From VXPQ01 sp965248175 (GTDB lineage Bacteria > Bacteroidota > Rhodothermia > Rhodothermales > VXPQ01): a stretch of DNA of 64,000 nt. How positions within the stretch are numbered: the first letter of the stretch is position 1; every line of letters starts with the position of its first letter. The position numbers and the translations under genes are program-made. The stretch lies in contig OZ252093.1 of assembly GCA_965248175.1 (NCBI GenBank), positions 868,001 through 932,000 on the forward strand. Direction: 5' to 3'. Positions 9,684-19,782 of the stretch are shown here, one piece after another. The notes below the pieces were generated by a model, which was not told where the DNA came from, did not search any database, and was given only the letters and a program-made list of their open reading frames with translations.

Positions 9684-10961
9684 ATGGAAACGAGCATGAA
9701 TGAACGTATTGTAGTCGGCGTAGACATCGGCACCACCAAGGTGTGTGCCGTGGTTGTGGCTGCCGACCATCTCGGCTGCATCAACATTCTGGGGGTTGGG
9801 GTTGCAGAATCGGATGGCTTGAATCGCGGCGTCGTGGTGAACATCGACAAGACGGTGGCCGCCGTTCGGGTTGCCGTCGAAGAGGCGGCGCGGACCGCCG
9901 CCGTGGACATTCGCGGCGTGATCGTCGGGATCGCCGGGGATCATGTCCAGAGTTTTCGGACGAGCGGCGTCATCACGATATCCCCTCGGGATCGGGAAAT
10001 CGTGGCGCACGATGTGCAGCGGCTACTCAAGGACACCACCCATGTGGCTATGCCGGCCGATCGGCAAATTCTGCATGTCATCCCGCAGGAATTCGTGGTG
10101 GATGGTCAGGACGGGGTAATCGATCCTGTGGGGATGAGCGGAGTGCGCCTCGAGGGGACCGTACACATTATCACCGGACTGGTATCCGCAGCCAAAAATG
10201 TCTATCGCTGCATTGAGAAAGCGGGCTATCAGGTCGAAGATATTGTTCTGGAGCCATTGGCCTCTTCCTGCTCGGTGCTCCATCGGGACGAAAAGGAAGT
10301 CGGCGTAGCACTCATCGACATAGGCGGCGGCACGACGGATATCGCTGTGTTCGAGGATAATACAATCCGCCATACCGCCGTCATCGGCATCGCCGGAAAC
10401 AACGTAACCGACGACATCCGGCGAGGCCTTGGCGTTATGCGCGACCAGGCTGAGCAACTCAAATGCCGCTTTGGCGTCGCCCTCATTGACATGGCTTCGG
10501 AAGAGGAGGAAATCACGATACCCGGATTGGGCGGGCGCCCGGAGAAGAGTATCGGACGCAGTCCGCTTGCACAAATTATCCAGCCTCGTATGGAGGAGAT
10601 CCTGGAGATCGCAGCCATCGAGATCAAGCGCAGCGGCTACGCAGGAAATCTGGCGGCCGGTGTGGTGCTCACCGGTGGCGGCTCGCTCATTCCCGGCGTG
10701 GGTGATCTTGCCTCCGACGTACTCGGCATAGAAGCGCGTGTAGGCATGCCGACCGGCCTGACTGGCGGGATGGTGCAGGAAGTAAGCGACCCCAAGTATT
10801 CCACGGCTGTCGGGCTCGTGTTGTACAGGCTGCAAGCCGGGGCCGGGGATGGTGCGATATTCAGCGGGGGGCTGGCGCACCATGGAGAAGACCGTGCCCC
10901 TCGTGATTCTCTCGTCAACAAAATTGCGGCGAGAATGAAGGGCTGGTTCGACGAACTATAA
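9684..10961 (+). CDS. ftsA: Cell division protein FtsA (actin-like FtsZ tether)
   Basis: Actin-fold ATPase that anchors FtsZ polymers to the membrane and recruits later divisome proteins. The ATP-site motifs are visible: phosphate-1 VGVDIGTTK near the N-terminus, phosphate-2 IDIGGGTTD near the centre, and the C-terminal adenosine motif VVLTGGGS. The SHS2 (1C) insertion lies between them. The extreme C-terminus (AARMKGWFDEL) looks like the amphipathic membrane-targeting helix. The frame is also open to a TTG at 9678. I chose ATG 9684, with ATG 9696 (MNERIVVG) an equally possible start. Confidence 0.94.
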   Translation: METSMNERIVVGVDIGTTKVCAVVVAADHLGCINILGVGVAESDGLNRGVVVNIDKTVAAVRVAVEEAARTAAVDIRGVIVGIAGDHVQSFRTSGVITISPRDREIVAHDVQRLLKDTTHVAMPADRQILHVIPQEFVVDGQDGVIDPVGMSGVRLEGTVHIITGLVSAAKNVYRCIEKAGYQVEDIVLEPLASSCSVLHRDEKEVGVALIDIGGGTTDIAVFEDNTIRHTAVIGIAGNNVTDDIRRGLGVMRDQAEQLKCRFGVALIDMASEEEEITIPGLGGRPEKSIGRSPLAQIIQPRMEEILEIAAIEIKRSGYAGNLAAGVVLTGGGSLIPGVGDLASDVLGIEARVGMPTGLTGGMVQEVSDPKYSTAVGLVLYRLQAGAGDGAIFSGGLAHHGEDRAPRDSLVNKIAARMKGWFDEL

Positions 10962-11031
10962 CATATTGCTGCCTTTGCCGCCGTGCGCATGCACCGGTCG
11001 GTACTCACCCATGGAAATAATGGAGAAACCC

Positions 11032-12303
11032 ATGAGCAACTCCTTCACGTTCACTGGCTCGTTGACTGACAATCCCAAATTGTGTGTGGTCGGCGTTGGC
11101 GGCGGCGGTGGCAACGCCGTCAACGACATGATCACCCGCGGGATCAGGGGGGTCGAATTCATCGCGATCAATACGGATGCGCAGGCGCTTCGCAAGAATC
11201 TTTCGCCGGTGAAGATACAAGCCGGTTCGGTCCTGACGAAAGGCCTTGGGGCCGGCGCCCGGCCTACTGTCGGCGCCGATGCGGTCGAAGAGAGCCGAGA
11301 GGAAATCAAGCAGGCGCTCAAGGGCTTCCATATGATTTTCATTACGGCGGGCATGGGTGGTGGCACCGGCACCGGAGGCGCTCCCGTTGTCGCTGCGATT
11401 GCACGGAAACTCCACATCCTGACGGTTGCCATCGTTACGCAGCCCTTCGATTTCGAGGGCAACCGCCGCAGAAAGGCTGCCAATCAGGGCATCGAACTGC
11501 TTCGCGGTATCGTCGATACGCTGATTGTCGTTCCCAACGAGCGCCTGATGGAAGTATCGGACGACAAGACCAGTTGGCTCGAGGCGTTCAGCATGGTGGA
11601 CAATGTGCTCTACAATGCGGCGCGAGGCATATCCGATCTGATCACCATACATGGCCTCGTCAACCTCGACTTTGCGGATGTCAAGACCACTATGGAGGTG
11701 GGTGGCCAGGCGGTCATGGGAGCAGCGGAGGCAAGCGGAGCCGCACGGGCCGAGGTGGCGGCCAGGGATGCCATTTCGAGCCCGTTGCTTGACGGTCTGT
11801 CCATAGCAGGGGCCAGCAATGTGCTTGTCAACATTACCTCCAGCGAGAACATCACAGTCCGGGAGGTTAGTACGGCGGTTGACATCATTAAACAAGAAGC
11901 AGGAGAAAAGGTGGAAGTCATTTTTGGTACGGTGATAGACCAGGCCATGGGCGACAAACTCAGCGTTACGGTCATTGCCACGGGATTCGATCTGTCCCGA
12001 GGCTCGGGCAATCCGCCCCATTCCCTGTACAACCGGACAGCGCCGCTTAACCAACCGGGGGTTGTACCGAGTTACAAAGGCCAGGAAAATTTGCATGCGC
12101 TGGATCAGCCCGCCTTCGAGCGGCGGCATATTGTCCGGCCGGTTGAGGAGCCGGAAAGATCCAATCGGGAAAAGAAGGTGGAAGCAGAGGCAAACGAGCG
12201 AAAGGTCAACGTGCTTCATAAGAATGAGTTGCGCGATCACCCGGAGCGGAACCGGAAAGAGGACATCAATACGCCGGCATTTTTACGGAAGATGATGGAC
12301 TGA
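11032..12303 (+). CDS. ftsZ: Cell division GTPase FtsZ
   Basis: Tubulin homologue forming the Z-ring. The GTP-binding VGVGGGGGNAV stretch and the tubulin signature GGGTGTGG (T4 loop) are both intact, and the synergy-loop region NLDFADVKT is present. A long charged linker of about 80 residues leads to a conserved C-terminal tail, NTPAFLRKMMD, which is the FtsA-binding peptide. The frame extends upstream to 10966. I chose ATG 11032 (MSNSFTF) because GGAG lies 6 nt before it, and homology starts just downstream. ATG codons at 11011 and 11020 are alternatives. Confidence 0.95.
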   Translation: MSNSFTFTGSLTDNPKLCVVGVGGGGGNAVNDMITRGIRGVEFIAINTDAQALRKNLSPVKIQAGSVLTKGLGAGARPTVGADAVEESREEIKQALKGFHMIFITAGMGGGTGTGGAPVVAAIARKLHILTVAIVTQPFDFEGNRRRKAANQGIELLRGIVDTLIVVPNERLMEVSDDKTSWLEAFSMVDNVLYNAARGISDLITIHGLVNLDFADVKTTMEVGGQAVMGAAEASGAARAEVAARDAISSPLLDGLSIAGASNVLVNITSSENITVREVSTAVDIIKQEAGEKVEVIFGTVIDQAMGDKLSVTVIATGFDLSRGSGNPPHSLYNRTAPLNQPGVVPSYKGQENLHALDQPAFERRHIVRPVEEPERSNREKKVEAEANERKVNVLHKNELRDHPERNRKEDINTPAFLRKMMD

Positions 12304-12331
12304 AACGGGTTACGAGGTGCCTGTCTTGCCG

Positions 12332-13963
12332 ATGGCCTTTCTCCGTTCAGCGTATATAGCGACGTTCTGGGCTTTCGCGGTTCTCGTCCCGCGACCCGTC
12401 GCTGCGCAGCAGGCATCTCCCCTGAAGGGCATGGTGTGGACGCCTCCCGGCGACCGCATACAAGCCGTGCAGGATATATACGCCATGGCAGGAGCCGGCG
12501 TGGAAGCGGTGCGCACAGACTTTTTCAGGAACGACGAGGTCCTGGATATCGCCGATACGCTTGGGCTGCACATCTATCTTGATCTTCCCCTCTCTCACTT
12601 GTCGGTTTCCGGACTGGCAGACACGCTTGCATCTGCCCAGGCGTCCCTTGACGCTGCTCTGGATGTAGCACGTCGGCATTCTTCGATCCGGGCGATAGGG
12701 CTCGCCGGGCATAGCGATACATCCGACCCGGCGGCATGCGCCTGGTTCGAACGGTTATCGAGCCGTTTGCGCGAGGCGGCGCCGGATATATCGACGTACT
12801 ACGTAACCCTGTTTTCGGAAGACGACGCCTGTGCGGATGCTGTGGACTTTGTCCTGATGGATGTGTTGGACAGGCCTGATCCGTCGGCCTGGATCGAAAA
12901 GGCCGGTATGCCATCGGTTGGCGTGGGTGCTCTTGGAACCGGCGTCAGGTACGATGGCCCCCGCGGATTGCTCGCGCCGTTTTCGCCGGAGCGTCAGGCC
13001 CGCTATTTTGAGGACACGCTGCCCGAACTTTTCGACAGTTCATTGCGGGCTGTGTTTGTTTACCGTTGGCGCGACAGGCCATCTTCCGGCATGGCGTCTG
13101 ATCCTATACGCTACGGGCTGCATACGCCGGATGGACGTACGCGAGCGGCTTTCGAAGTGATTTCGGGGGTTTTTTCGGGCCGCAGAACGGTTTTCGCGTT
13201 CGATGAGGGTACACCGCCGCCTGAACCCTTCTCCTGGGTTATTCTTTTCGGCTGGATGATTATCCTTGCGTTTGGGGCAGGGTATGCGTTTTCTCCCCGG
13301 TTTCGCTACATGTTACCCCGGTATTTTCGATCGCATGCCTTTTTTGTCGAGGCGGTGCACACAAACCGAGAGAGCCTTCCCGGGATAAATTTCGTGGCAT
13401 TCTTCATGCTGGTTGTGACGAGCGGATCAACGGGAATTCTGATCCTCTACAATCTGGCCGGGACGGATGCTTTCATGGTGGCAATGCACCATCTGCCTCC
13501 CTTCGTACAGTCTTTCGTGGGGCAGATGATCGACAAGCCTGTTCTTTGTTTTTTGCTCGCAGGGGGCATCCATGCGCTTGTTCTGGGAATAGGGGCTATC
13601 ACATGGTCGCTCCTTCTGCGTCTCGGGCCCCGGGTAGTACGGGTCCGGCAGGTTCTCATGCTCATCGTATGGGCACACTGGCCGTATTTGCTTGTCATGG
13701 CAGGCGCCATGGTTGCCTCTTCGCTTCCGGCGCCGAGCGGCCAGGTAGCCTCCATGTTGGCCATTGCCTGGATATGTTTCGGCATATTCTCCTTCATCCA
13801 GATACTGATCGACATGTGGTTGATAACGCGGGCATTGATCTGGCTACCCGTTTTGGGCGCCTTGCTCTATCCTTTTGTGTGGGTGTTTTTCTTCCTGTTT
13901 AATATGTTCCTCGGGCATCCGTCCGAGGTTGCCTTTGTGTGGCACGCTGCGCTGAGGCAATAG
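12332..13963 (+). CDS. Membrane protein with N-terminal glycosidase-like barrel and C-terminal polytopic domain; function unknown
   Basis: About 543 residues. An N-terminal signal sequence (ending near VPRPVAAQ) leads into a periplasmic domain of about 270 residues. Its features (GMVWTPPGDR opening, alternating strand/helix pattern, AVFVYRWRDRP near the end) resemble the TIM-barrel region of glycoside hydrolases of the GH2/GH5 type, but I cannot identify catalytic acids with confidence. A transmembrane helix near residue 300 and a short basic linker follow. At least five hydrophobic helices then run to the C-terminus, resembling Yip1-like membrane domains. I chose ATG 12332, which gives a clean signal peptide; a GTG at 12317 is possible. 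It follows ftsZ by 28 nt and may be co-transcribed, so a cell-envelope role is a fair inference. Confidence 0.75.
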   Translation: MAFLRSAYIATFWAFAVLVPRPVAAQQASPLKGMVWTPPGDRIQAVQDIYAMAGAGVEAVRTDFFRNDEVLDIADTLGLHIYLDLPLSHLSVSGLADTLASAQASLDAALDVARRHSSIRAIGLAGHSDTSDPAACAWFERLSSRLREAAPDISTYYVTLFSEDDACADAVDFVLMDVLDRPDPSAWIEKAGMPSVGVGALGTGVRYDGPRGLLAPFSPERQARYFEDTLPELFDSSLRAVFVYRWRDRPSSGMASDPIRYGLHTPDGRTRAAFEVISGVFSGRRTVFAFDEGTPPPEPFSWVILFGWMIILAFGAGYAFSPRFRYMLPRYFRSHAFFVEAVHTNRESLPGINFVAFFMLVVTSGSTGILILYNLAGTDAFMVAMHHLPPFVQSFVGQMIDKPVLCFLLAGGIHALVLGIGAITWSLLLRLGPRVVRVRQVLMLIVWAHWPYLLVMAGAMVASSLPAPSGQVASMLAIAWICFGIFSFIQILIDMWLITRALIWLPVLGALLYPFVWVFFFLFNMFLGHPSEVAFVWHAALRQ

Positions 13964-13969
13964 TGGAGT

Positions 13970-14947
13970 TCAATGCGTTGCGGTCGCTGCACGCTCGCTG
14001 TGTTGGATAGGCGTTGCCCACATCCGCTCGGAAAACTCCTGAAAGGGTTTCTTGTAATGAAGCCAGCTGAAATGGAGGGAGACAGGCGTAAACTCCTGAT
14101 AATCGCCTCGTCCCGGCAAGCTGGACACAAAGTCTATCAGGAAGGTACGCAGCGCCCGGTTTCGAATGCCTCGCAACGCATAGACCGAACGATCGGTGTA
14201 GTACCGGTAGGTGACCTCACGGAAGTCCGGATCGTACGTCGTCCATCCCTCGATAAAGTCCAGTTGGGGGCTCAGCCGCCCCTGGAGCCAGGGAAAAACC
14301 TCAAGGTTGTGTTGACTCATGGCCATCGCGAGGCTCCATTCGCAGGATTCCTCGCTGCGCCCCTCGACCAGACGGCTTCGGAAATGGGTTTGCGCCCTCT
14401 TTGCAAGTAACGAGGCGGCGGTCTTGCACACGCTTTGGGCCATATCCCGATGTGCACAATAGATCATGCCGGCCTGAACGCGGGGCAGGTGGGTGATTCC
14501 GAACCGCCTCATGGTGCGTTGCCGGCGGTTAAGCATAACATCGATCACGATTCGCCAATCCTTGGGCCCCCCGAAGAAAAAATCGGCGCGCTCGATGCCT
14601 GTTGCGGTGAAGGGATATGCCTGTAGTTGTTCCCAGAGCGGATCGGGGTTACGGCACCAGATGATATCCGCATCCACGAACAGGGTGCGCTCGTACGGCA
14701 TGAACCGGTGCAGGTGGTGTTTGAAACCCGTAATGGAGGCGTGTTTTTCCGGCAGGACATGGATGTCCTCGAAGAGGGTGTCCTTGCCGTGCCTGCGCAG
14801 GTGTTCCCGGTGTGTTTCGGGGCAGAAGAGGGCAACGGGTCGATGGGCATCGTGACGCCTGAGCGTCATGATGGAAGCCGCCGCATGGTGCACGAACCGT
14901 TCCGGTCCGTAGGTGTGCAGCACGTAGCCTTCTTTCGGAGTATGCAT
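13970..14947 (-). CDS. Putative GT-A-fold glycosyltransferase
   Basis: 325 residues without a signal peptide. The N-terminus (GYVLHTYGPERFVHHAA) and the RTLFVDADII segment with a DAD motif at residues 92-94 fit a GT-A nucleotide-diphospho-sugar transferase that binds metal through a DxD motif (GT8/GT77-like). Sugar donor and acceptor cannot be read from sequence. It is the last gene of the leftward rho-HAD-tolC-mlaC run and ends 6 nt from the convergent gene at 12332-13963, with no obvious terminator between them. It may instead be an unassigned DxD nucleotidyltransferase-like protein. Confidence 0.7.
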   Translation of the reverse strand: MHTPKEGYVLHTYGPERFVHHAAASIMTLRRHDAHRPVALFCPETHREHLRRHGKDTLFEDIHVLPEKHASITGFKHHLHRFMPYERTLFVDADIIWCRNPDPLWEQLQAYPFTATGIERADFFFGGPKDWRIVIDVMLNRRQRTMRRFGITHLPRVQAGMIYCAHRDMAQSVCKTAASLLAKRAQTHFRSRLVEGRSEESCEWSLAMAMSQHNLEVFPWLQGRLSPQLDFIEGWTTYDPDFREVTYRYYTDRSVYALRGIRNRALRTFLIDFVSSLPGRGDYQEFTPVSLHFSWLHYKKPFQEFSERMWATPIQHSERAATATH

Positions 14948-15013
14948 GGCTTGTTCTCGTCTACGCCGTCCATTCCCCGACGTGCTGTCTGGCGTGCGTC
15001 CGGCGGCCCGGGC

Positions 15014-15613
15014 TTACGAACGCATCCCGTCCAGTTTTTTCCGAAGACTTTCCATCAGGGAATCGAAACCGCGCTTGCGGACGACTGACTGAAAGGACCG
15101 TGCATATCCTTCCGAGGTGCTCACGTCATCCAGGATAATGTCCCGGACTTGCCATTGCTGGCCCATGCGTCCAAGCACATATTCCACTTTCGTCGGAATG
15201 TCCTTGTAGACCATGGTAGTGGTTACGTATGCCAAGGTGTCGTTGGCGGTAATGTTTCCATAGGTAACCACTGACCGGTAGACATCAAGATCAGAAAGCG
15301 ACTGATTCCGGACGATCCGGCTGAACACATCCACGAATTCTTCCCGTTGCGCCGGCGCCGGATCGGTCCAGAAAGGCCCGAGCGCTGCACGCCCCATCGC
15401 AGCGAAATCAATGCCGTCGTTGATAACGCGTTTGAGTTGTTCGCGCTGCTCGTCGGTGAAGGTCTCCCGGTCGCCCAGCATGTCCTTGATCTCGCGATCC
15501 CGATGTTCGAGGAAGCGACGCACTTCAGCGGATCGATCCTGGGCCTGAACCGGGCTCTGCAGTTCGAGCAGGATGCCGAAGAGCATGAAGAGAAGAAAAG
15601 CGCTGCGTGCCAT
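15014..15613 (-). CDS. MlaC/Ttg2D-like periplasmic phospholipid-binding protein
   Basis: About 199 residues with a clear signal peptide (MARSAFLLFMLFGILLELQ, cleavage near VQA). The mature part matches the MlaC family pattern: helical N-terminal half, an FAAMGRAALGPFW-like stretch, FSRIVRNQSLSDLDVY, and YVLGRMGQQWQVRDIILDDVS near the end. MlaC shuttles phospholipids between membranes in the Mla system. The frame extends upstream, but the signal peptide fixes the start at 15613. Partner mlaFEDB genes are not in the window. The neighbour upstream is a TolC-like protein. Confidence 0.78.
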   Translation of the reverse strand: MARSAFLLFMLFGILLELQSPVQAQDRSAEVRRFLEHRDREIKDMLGDRETFTDEQREQLKRVINDGIDFAAMGRAALGPFWTDPAPAQREEFVDVFSRIVRNQSLSDLDVYRSVVTYGNITANDTLAYVTTTMVYKDIPTKVEYVLGRMGQQWQVRDIILDDVSTSEGYARSFQSVVRKRGFDSLMESLRKKLDGMRS

Positions 15614-15725
15614 GGCGTATCGGTTTTTCGGCGTTTGCGGAAGCAAAGGGACGCATACACATCTACAAGAGATATGTAGCCGAAAGGTATTTAACAACAA
15701 TCATGCCGGAATATCGCATAATAAT

Positions 15726-17147
15726 TTATTCCGGGAGTGTACCGCCCAGCGCCGGTGGGACGGCGCCGGCCCAGCCCGTTTCTGCCCATAACCGCAACAC
15801 GGCGATGTTGAATGCGCGCACGCGCTCGTAATACATTGCTCTCAACTCAAGGTTTGCCTGGACGGCATCCACAAGATTTTCGGTGTCGCCCAGATCAAGA
15901 TCGAAGTTGATTTGCTCGGTGCGCAGCCATTCTCCGCTGATGGTCAGGGCTTCGCCTTGTGCTTCCATGGCGGCGCGCGCCGTGATGATGTTCCGCCAGG
16001 CTGCCTCCACCTCGAACAGGATGAATTGCCTGGCCGCAATCAGCTGATGATGAACCTCATTGCGCTCCGCTTTTGCCTGGGCTACCTTGGCGCGCGTTTG
16101 CGCCATATTGAGCGGGAGGCGGAAGCCTATTCCCGCACGTAGACTGCGTCCCAGATACGGATCGTTGACATAGGGATTCGGTTGGCGGAATCGCCCTGTC
16201 GTCAGCGTAATTTTCGATTCGACGCCGAAGAAAAGTTGCGGAAAATAGTCTGCGCGCGCGACCCTGATTTGTGCTTCCCTCGCTGCCAGCCCCGCGGCGC
16301 CCTGGCTGATTTCCGGGCGATGTTCCAGGGCAATACGCAGGTAGGTATCCAGGGAGTCGAGCAGGAAAGACATGGGTTCCAGCACGATTTCTTCCGGTTC
16401 GGGCGTCGTGGTTCCGGGCAACATCAACTGATGTCCAAGGGCGCTTTGCGCCGTGCGCAGCCCCTGTTCGACTTCAACCACTCGTCGCAGAAATTCCTGC
16501 TCCGTAATGCGAACCTTGAAAAGGTCGGCATCGTCCACATCTTCTGCGCCTTCCTCGAGGAGACGGCGAATCTCCGTCTTGGCTTGCTCCAGGATATCGC
16601 CTGCCTGTGCGGTTAGCCTGACGAGCTGTTTCGCAAGCAACAGGTTATAGTACAGCGTGCCGGTGCGGAGCGCGATCTCGATCTTTTTTTTACCTACGGA
16701 TGCCTCCTCCACACGTACGCCCTGTCGAGCCGCCTCGATGGTTCCTTTCAGGGCGCCCCATGTGTACAGGGGCTGCACCAGGCTGGTCTCGAACCGGTTC
16801 AGCGGGCGCAGGGATTCCCAGTCGTTCCGAACCTTGGGATGGAGATACAGATTGTCTTCGGAGACGCCGGACGGGAGGTCGCGAAGTCCAGGTGCGGCGG
16901 CATGTGCTGTCTGGAGTGAAAACTCGGTGGCGAATCGGCTTGCACGCGCAAGCCGTTCCCGTGCCTGGGCAAAATCGAGATTCGAGGCAGTGACGTTCAC
17001 CTCCGGGCTTACTTCCAGCGCATGCCGGATCGCCGTTTCGAGGCGTACGCGGATTGTATCCGGCGCCTGGGCAGAGGCGGCAAAGGGGATAAGGGCGCCG
17101 CAGATGTACAGAAAGGCGCTCGTCAAGCGCGGGGCGTGCCGTTGCAT
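15726..17147 (-). CDS. TolC-family outer-membrane efflux protein
   Basis: 473 residues: signal peptide (ending near FAASAQA) and two tandem OEP repeats rich in long amphipathic helices, with the usual ALEVSPEV start and an AWRNI.TA stretch in the second repeat. Such trimers form the outer-membrane duct of RND, ABC or type I export systems. No inner-membrane pump or adaptor is adjacent. The gene lies 14 nt after the HAD phosphatase stop and 112 nt before the MlaC-like gene, all leftward, so they are probably one transcript. Substrate unknown. Confidence 0.85.
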   Translation of the reverse strand: MQRHAPRLTSAFLYICGALIPFAASAQAPDTIRVRLETAIRHALEVSPEVNVTASNLDFAQARERLARASRFATEFSLQTAHAAAPGLRDLPSGVSEDNLYLHPKVRNDWESLRPLNRFETSLVQPLYTWGALKGTIEAARQGVRVEEASVGKKKIEIALRTGTLYYNLLLAKQLVRLTAQAGDILEQAKTEIRRLLEEGAEDVDDADLFKVRITEQEFLRRVVEVEQGLRTAQSALGHQLMLPGTTTPEPEEIVLEPMSFLLDSLDTYLRIALEHRPEISQGAAGLAAREAQIRVARADYFPQLFFGVESKITLTTGRFRQPNPYVNDPYLGRSLRAGIGFRLPLNMAQTRAKVAQAKAERNEVHHQLIAARQFILFEVEAAWRNIITARAAMEAQGEALTISGEWLRTEQINFDLDLGDTENLVDAVQANLELRAMYYERVRAFNIAVLRLWAETGWAGAVPPALGGTLPE

Positions 17148-17161
17148 GGCGCTGTACGCTA

Positions 17162-17878
17162 TTAGTCAACGAGGTCCGGTAATTCTTCCAGGGTGTCAAT
17201 GACGACATCCGCCCCCCGCTCATGCAACAAGGATGCCATTTCCTCCCTGTTTTTGATATAGGGGGGGATAAAACCTATGGCCCGTACCCCGGCTTTCCGG
17301 GCGCATGTCATGTCGTCCACCGAATCGCCGACGTACACGGCCTCTTCAGGGTGAACGATGCGTCCTGCCTCGTTGAGCATGGCCAGCGCATGCTGGAGAG
17401 GAAATGGATCCGGCTTGAAACGTTTCTCCTGTTTTTCCTTGGCGACAATCAGGGGGAAATATTTTTTCCAACCGAAACGATTTACGGTCCACTTCGCTTC
17501 AGCTTCCGGACGCCCCGTGACAATGCCCATAGCACGCCCGTTGGCGTGGAGCCGGTTCAGTGTAGCCGTTTGTATGAGGGCGGGTTCTTCCGCAATGAAG
17601 CCGTTCCATTCATCTCCCCGATACCGCTTTTGAAAAGCCTCCACCACACGGCTTAGCGGCACGCTCATACCCGTATCGGTGATGATGGCGTGCGTCAGTT
17701 TCCAGTCGTCGTTGAAGCCGCCGATGTTTTTGTAGCGCTGGATTGTGCTGGAGAGAAGCCGACGGCCAGTGAATTGCTTCACCGTTTCTTCCACGGCGCG
17801 CCGATAGGAACGGGACACGTCCACGAGCACGCCATCCATGTCGAAGAAAAGCGCCTTGACCTCGGTCTTACCCGGCAT
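17162..17878 (-). CDS. HAD-superfamily phosphatase
   Basis: 238 residues with all four HAD motifs: [10 protein letters not shown] (nucleophile D13, acid/base D15), VTGRP (motif II Thr), KPDPFP (motif III Lys) and VGDSVDDM (motif IV acids). A helical cap domain sits between motifs I and II, as in phosphoglycolate phosphatase-like C1-cap enzymes. Substrate cannot be read from sequence. The gene starts 5 nt after the rho stop, so it is probably expressed with rho. Confidence 0.85.
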   Translation of the reverse strand: MPGKTEVKALFFDMDGVLVDVSRSYRRAVEETVKQFTGRRLLSSTIQRYKNIGGFNDDWKLTHAIITDTGMSVPLSRVVEAFQKRYRGDEWNGFIAEEPALIQTATLNRLHANGRAMGIVTGRPEAEAKWTVNRFGWKKYFPLIVAKEKQEKRFKPDPFPLQHALAMLNEAGRIVHPEEAVYVGDSVDDMTCARKAGVRAIGFIPPYIKNREEMASLLHERGADVVIDTLEELPDLVD

Positions 17879-17883
17879 ATGCG

Positions 17884-19782
17884 CTATGAATTCATAGTGA
17901 CGAGGAATTCGTCGTTGTTTTTTGTGCCGCGCATTTTGTCGAGCAGGAACGTCATGGCATCGATCGGCGACATATCGGCAAGGAGCTTCCGCAGGATCCA
18001 GATGCGCCCGAGCTTGGCATCGGGCACGAGCAATTCTTCCCGGCGCGTCCCTGACATGATCACATTGATGGCAGGGAATATCCGGCGATCGGCGAGATTG
18101 CGATCCAGCACGATTTCCGAATTGCCCGTCCCCTTGAATTCCTCGAAGATGACCTCATCCATCCGACTTCCCGTATCGATGAGGGCCGTGCCGATGATCG
18201 TCAGCGATCCTCCTTCTTCCACATTCCGGGCTGCGCCGAAAAAGCGTTTGGGATTTCGCAGCGCGCCTGCCTCCATGCCGCCGGAGAGGGTTTTGCCCGT
18301 TGTCGGGGTAACCGTATTGTTTGCCCGCGCCAGACGCGTGATCGAGTCGAGAAGAATGACCACGTCCTGTCCTGCCTCGACAAGCCGTTTGGCTTTCTCC
18401 AGCACGATATCCGCAACCTGGACATGCTGCTCGGCTTTCTGGTCGAAGGTCGAAGAGATCACTTCGCCGCGAACGCTTCGCTCCATATCCGTGACTTCTT
18501 CGGGGCGTTCGTCCACGAGGAGCACAATCAGATACACCTCCGGATGGTTTGTAGTGATCGCATTGGCGATCTTCTGCAGCAGAACGGTTTTACCCGTTTT
18601 CGGCTGGGCTACGATCAGCGCTCTCTGCCCCTTTCCAACAGGCGTAAAGAGGTCGAGGATGCGGGTATTGTAATCGCTCGGGTGCGTTTCGAGCCGGAGA
18701 TGCTCCGTCGGGTAAAGCGCCGTGAGATAATCGAAACTGTTCCGTTCTTCGATTTCTCCCGGTTTGTGCCCGTTTATCGTATTCACCTGGATGAGTGCAA
18801 AGAAGCGCTCTCCCTCTTTTGGAGGGCGCACTTCTCCGTCGACCGTATCGCCAAGCCGCAAGCTGAAACGCTTGATCTGCGAGGGGGAAACGTAGATATC
18901 GTCCGGGCTGGGCAGGTAATTGTATTCTGCCGAACGCAGAAAACCGTAGCCGTCGGGGAGCACTTCCAGCACCCCGATTTTGCGGATCATGCCCTCCAGT
19001 TCGGTTTTCCTCGGATCGTGTGCGGCCATGTACTCCGGCCGGCCTTCGTAGACATTTCTGCGCCGGGCTTCGTGTCCGTTGCCGCCCTGCCGATGATCCC
19101 GACCGCGCCGGTTCCCCTTGCGCTGGTCCTGATTACGACGATTGTTGCGTCGATCGTCTTTTCCGTGATCGCGATAGTCCGGGCGCTCTCGCTCGTCTCC
19201 GCCGGGTTCGCGGAGAGGTGGTCTCGTGCGCTCGCCGCCCGGCGCGTTTTTTTGGTGCGTTCGACCACCGTCATGCGGTCGAGGCGAACCATGTCCGGCC
19301 GGATTACGAGGCGCTTCGCCCCGACGCATTTCGTCGGATGCCCGAGCGGGGCGTTTGCGTTCCGGTGCAGGCGTTTGTTCTCGCCGGTGCTTGCGTTCCG
19401 GGTCCTTTTCTTTTCTGGGGGGGCGGTGTTCATCGCCTGGGCGTGCGCGATCGGCCGTTGGACGAGCGCGGTCATTGTCCGGGCGAGTGCGTGGAGCTGG
19501 GGCCGGCGGCTGGTTTTCCCCGGAGGGGGTATGGTTCTCCTCCGAACGCGCACGACTGTCTTCCGGGCGGGCGCGGTCTTCGGATGGCTGGCTGCGATCC
19601 TGATTCGGACGGGTCGGGCGGGTTCGCAAGGAGCCGTTGCCTGCAACGACCTCTGCATTCGCCTCAATGATGCGATAGATTAAATCTTCTTTGCGGCTCT
19701 GGGAATAACCGCTCAGGCCGAGGCCACGAGCGATTTCCTTGAGCTCCGGCAGTTTCTTTTTTTGCAATTCGTGGATGTTCAT
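17884..19782 (-). CDS. rho: Transcription termination factor Rho with long disordered N-terminal insertion
   Basis: Hexameric RNA-dependent ATPase that ends transcription. 632 residues against about 420 in E. coli. Order: a small helical Rho-N domain ([20 protein letters not shown], residues 1-40). Then about 200 residues of low-complexity sequence dominated by Arg, Asp, Pro, Glu, Asn and Gly (about 45-245). Then the cold-shock-like RNA-binding domain ([15 protein letters not shown]) and the ATPase core with Walker A PKTGKT near residue 390, [11 protein letters not shown] and the Q/R-loop region. Start at ATG 19782 because Rho-N homology begins there; the frame runs further upstream to 19845. 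Rho proteins of Bacteroidota are known to carry such insertions, in some cases linked to condensate formation. Confidence 0.95.
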   Translation of the reverse strand: MNIHELQKKKLPELKEIARGLGLSGYSQSRKEDLIYRIIEANAEVVAGNGSLRTRPTRPNQDRSQPSEDRARPEDSRARSEENHTPSGENQPPAPAPRTRPDNDRARPTADRARPGDEHRPPRKEKDPERKHRREQTPAPERKRPARASDEMRRGEAPRNPAGHGSPRPHDGGRTHQKNAPGGERTRPPLREPGGDERERPDYRDHGKDDRRNNRRNQDQRKGNRRGRDHRQGGNGHEARRRNVYEGRPEYMAAHDPRKTELEGMIRKIGVLEVLPDGYGFLRSAEYNYLPSPDDIYVSPSQIKRFSLRLGDTVDGEVRPPKEGERFFALIQVNTINGHKPGEIEERNSFDYLTALYPTEHLRLETHPSDYNTRILDLFTPVGKGQRALIVAQPKTGKTVLLQKIANAITTNHPEVYLIVLLVDERPEEVTDMERSVRGEVISSTFDQKAEQHVQVADIVLEKAKRLVEAGQDVVILLDSITRLARANNTVTPTTGKTLSGGMEAGALRNPKRFFGAARNVEEGGSLTIIGTALIDTGSRMDEVIFEEFKGTGNSEIVLDRNLADRRIFPAINVIMSGTRREELLVPDAKLGRIWILRKLLADMSPIDAMTFLLDKMRGTKNNDEFLVTMNS

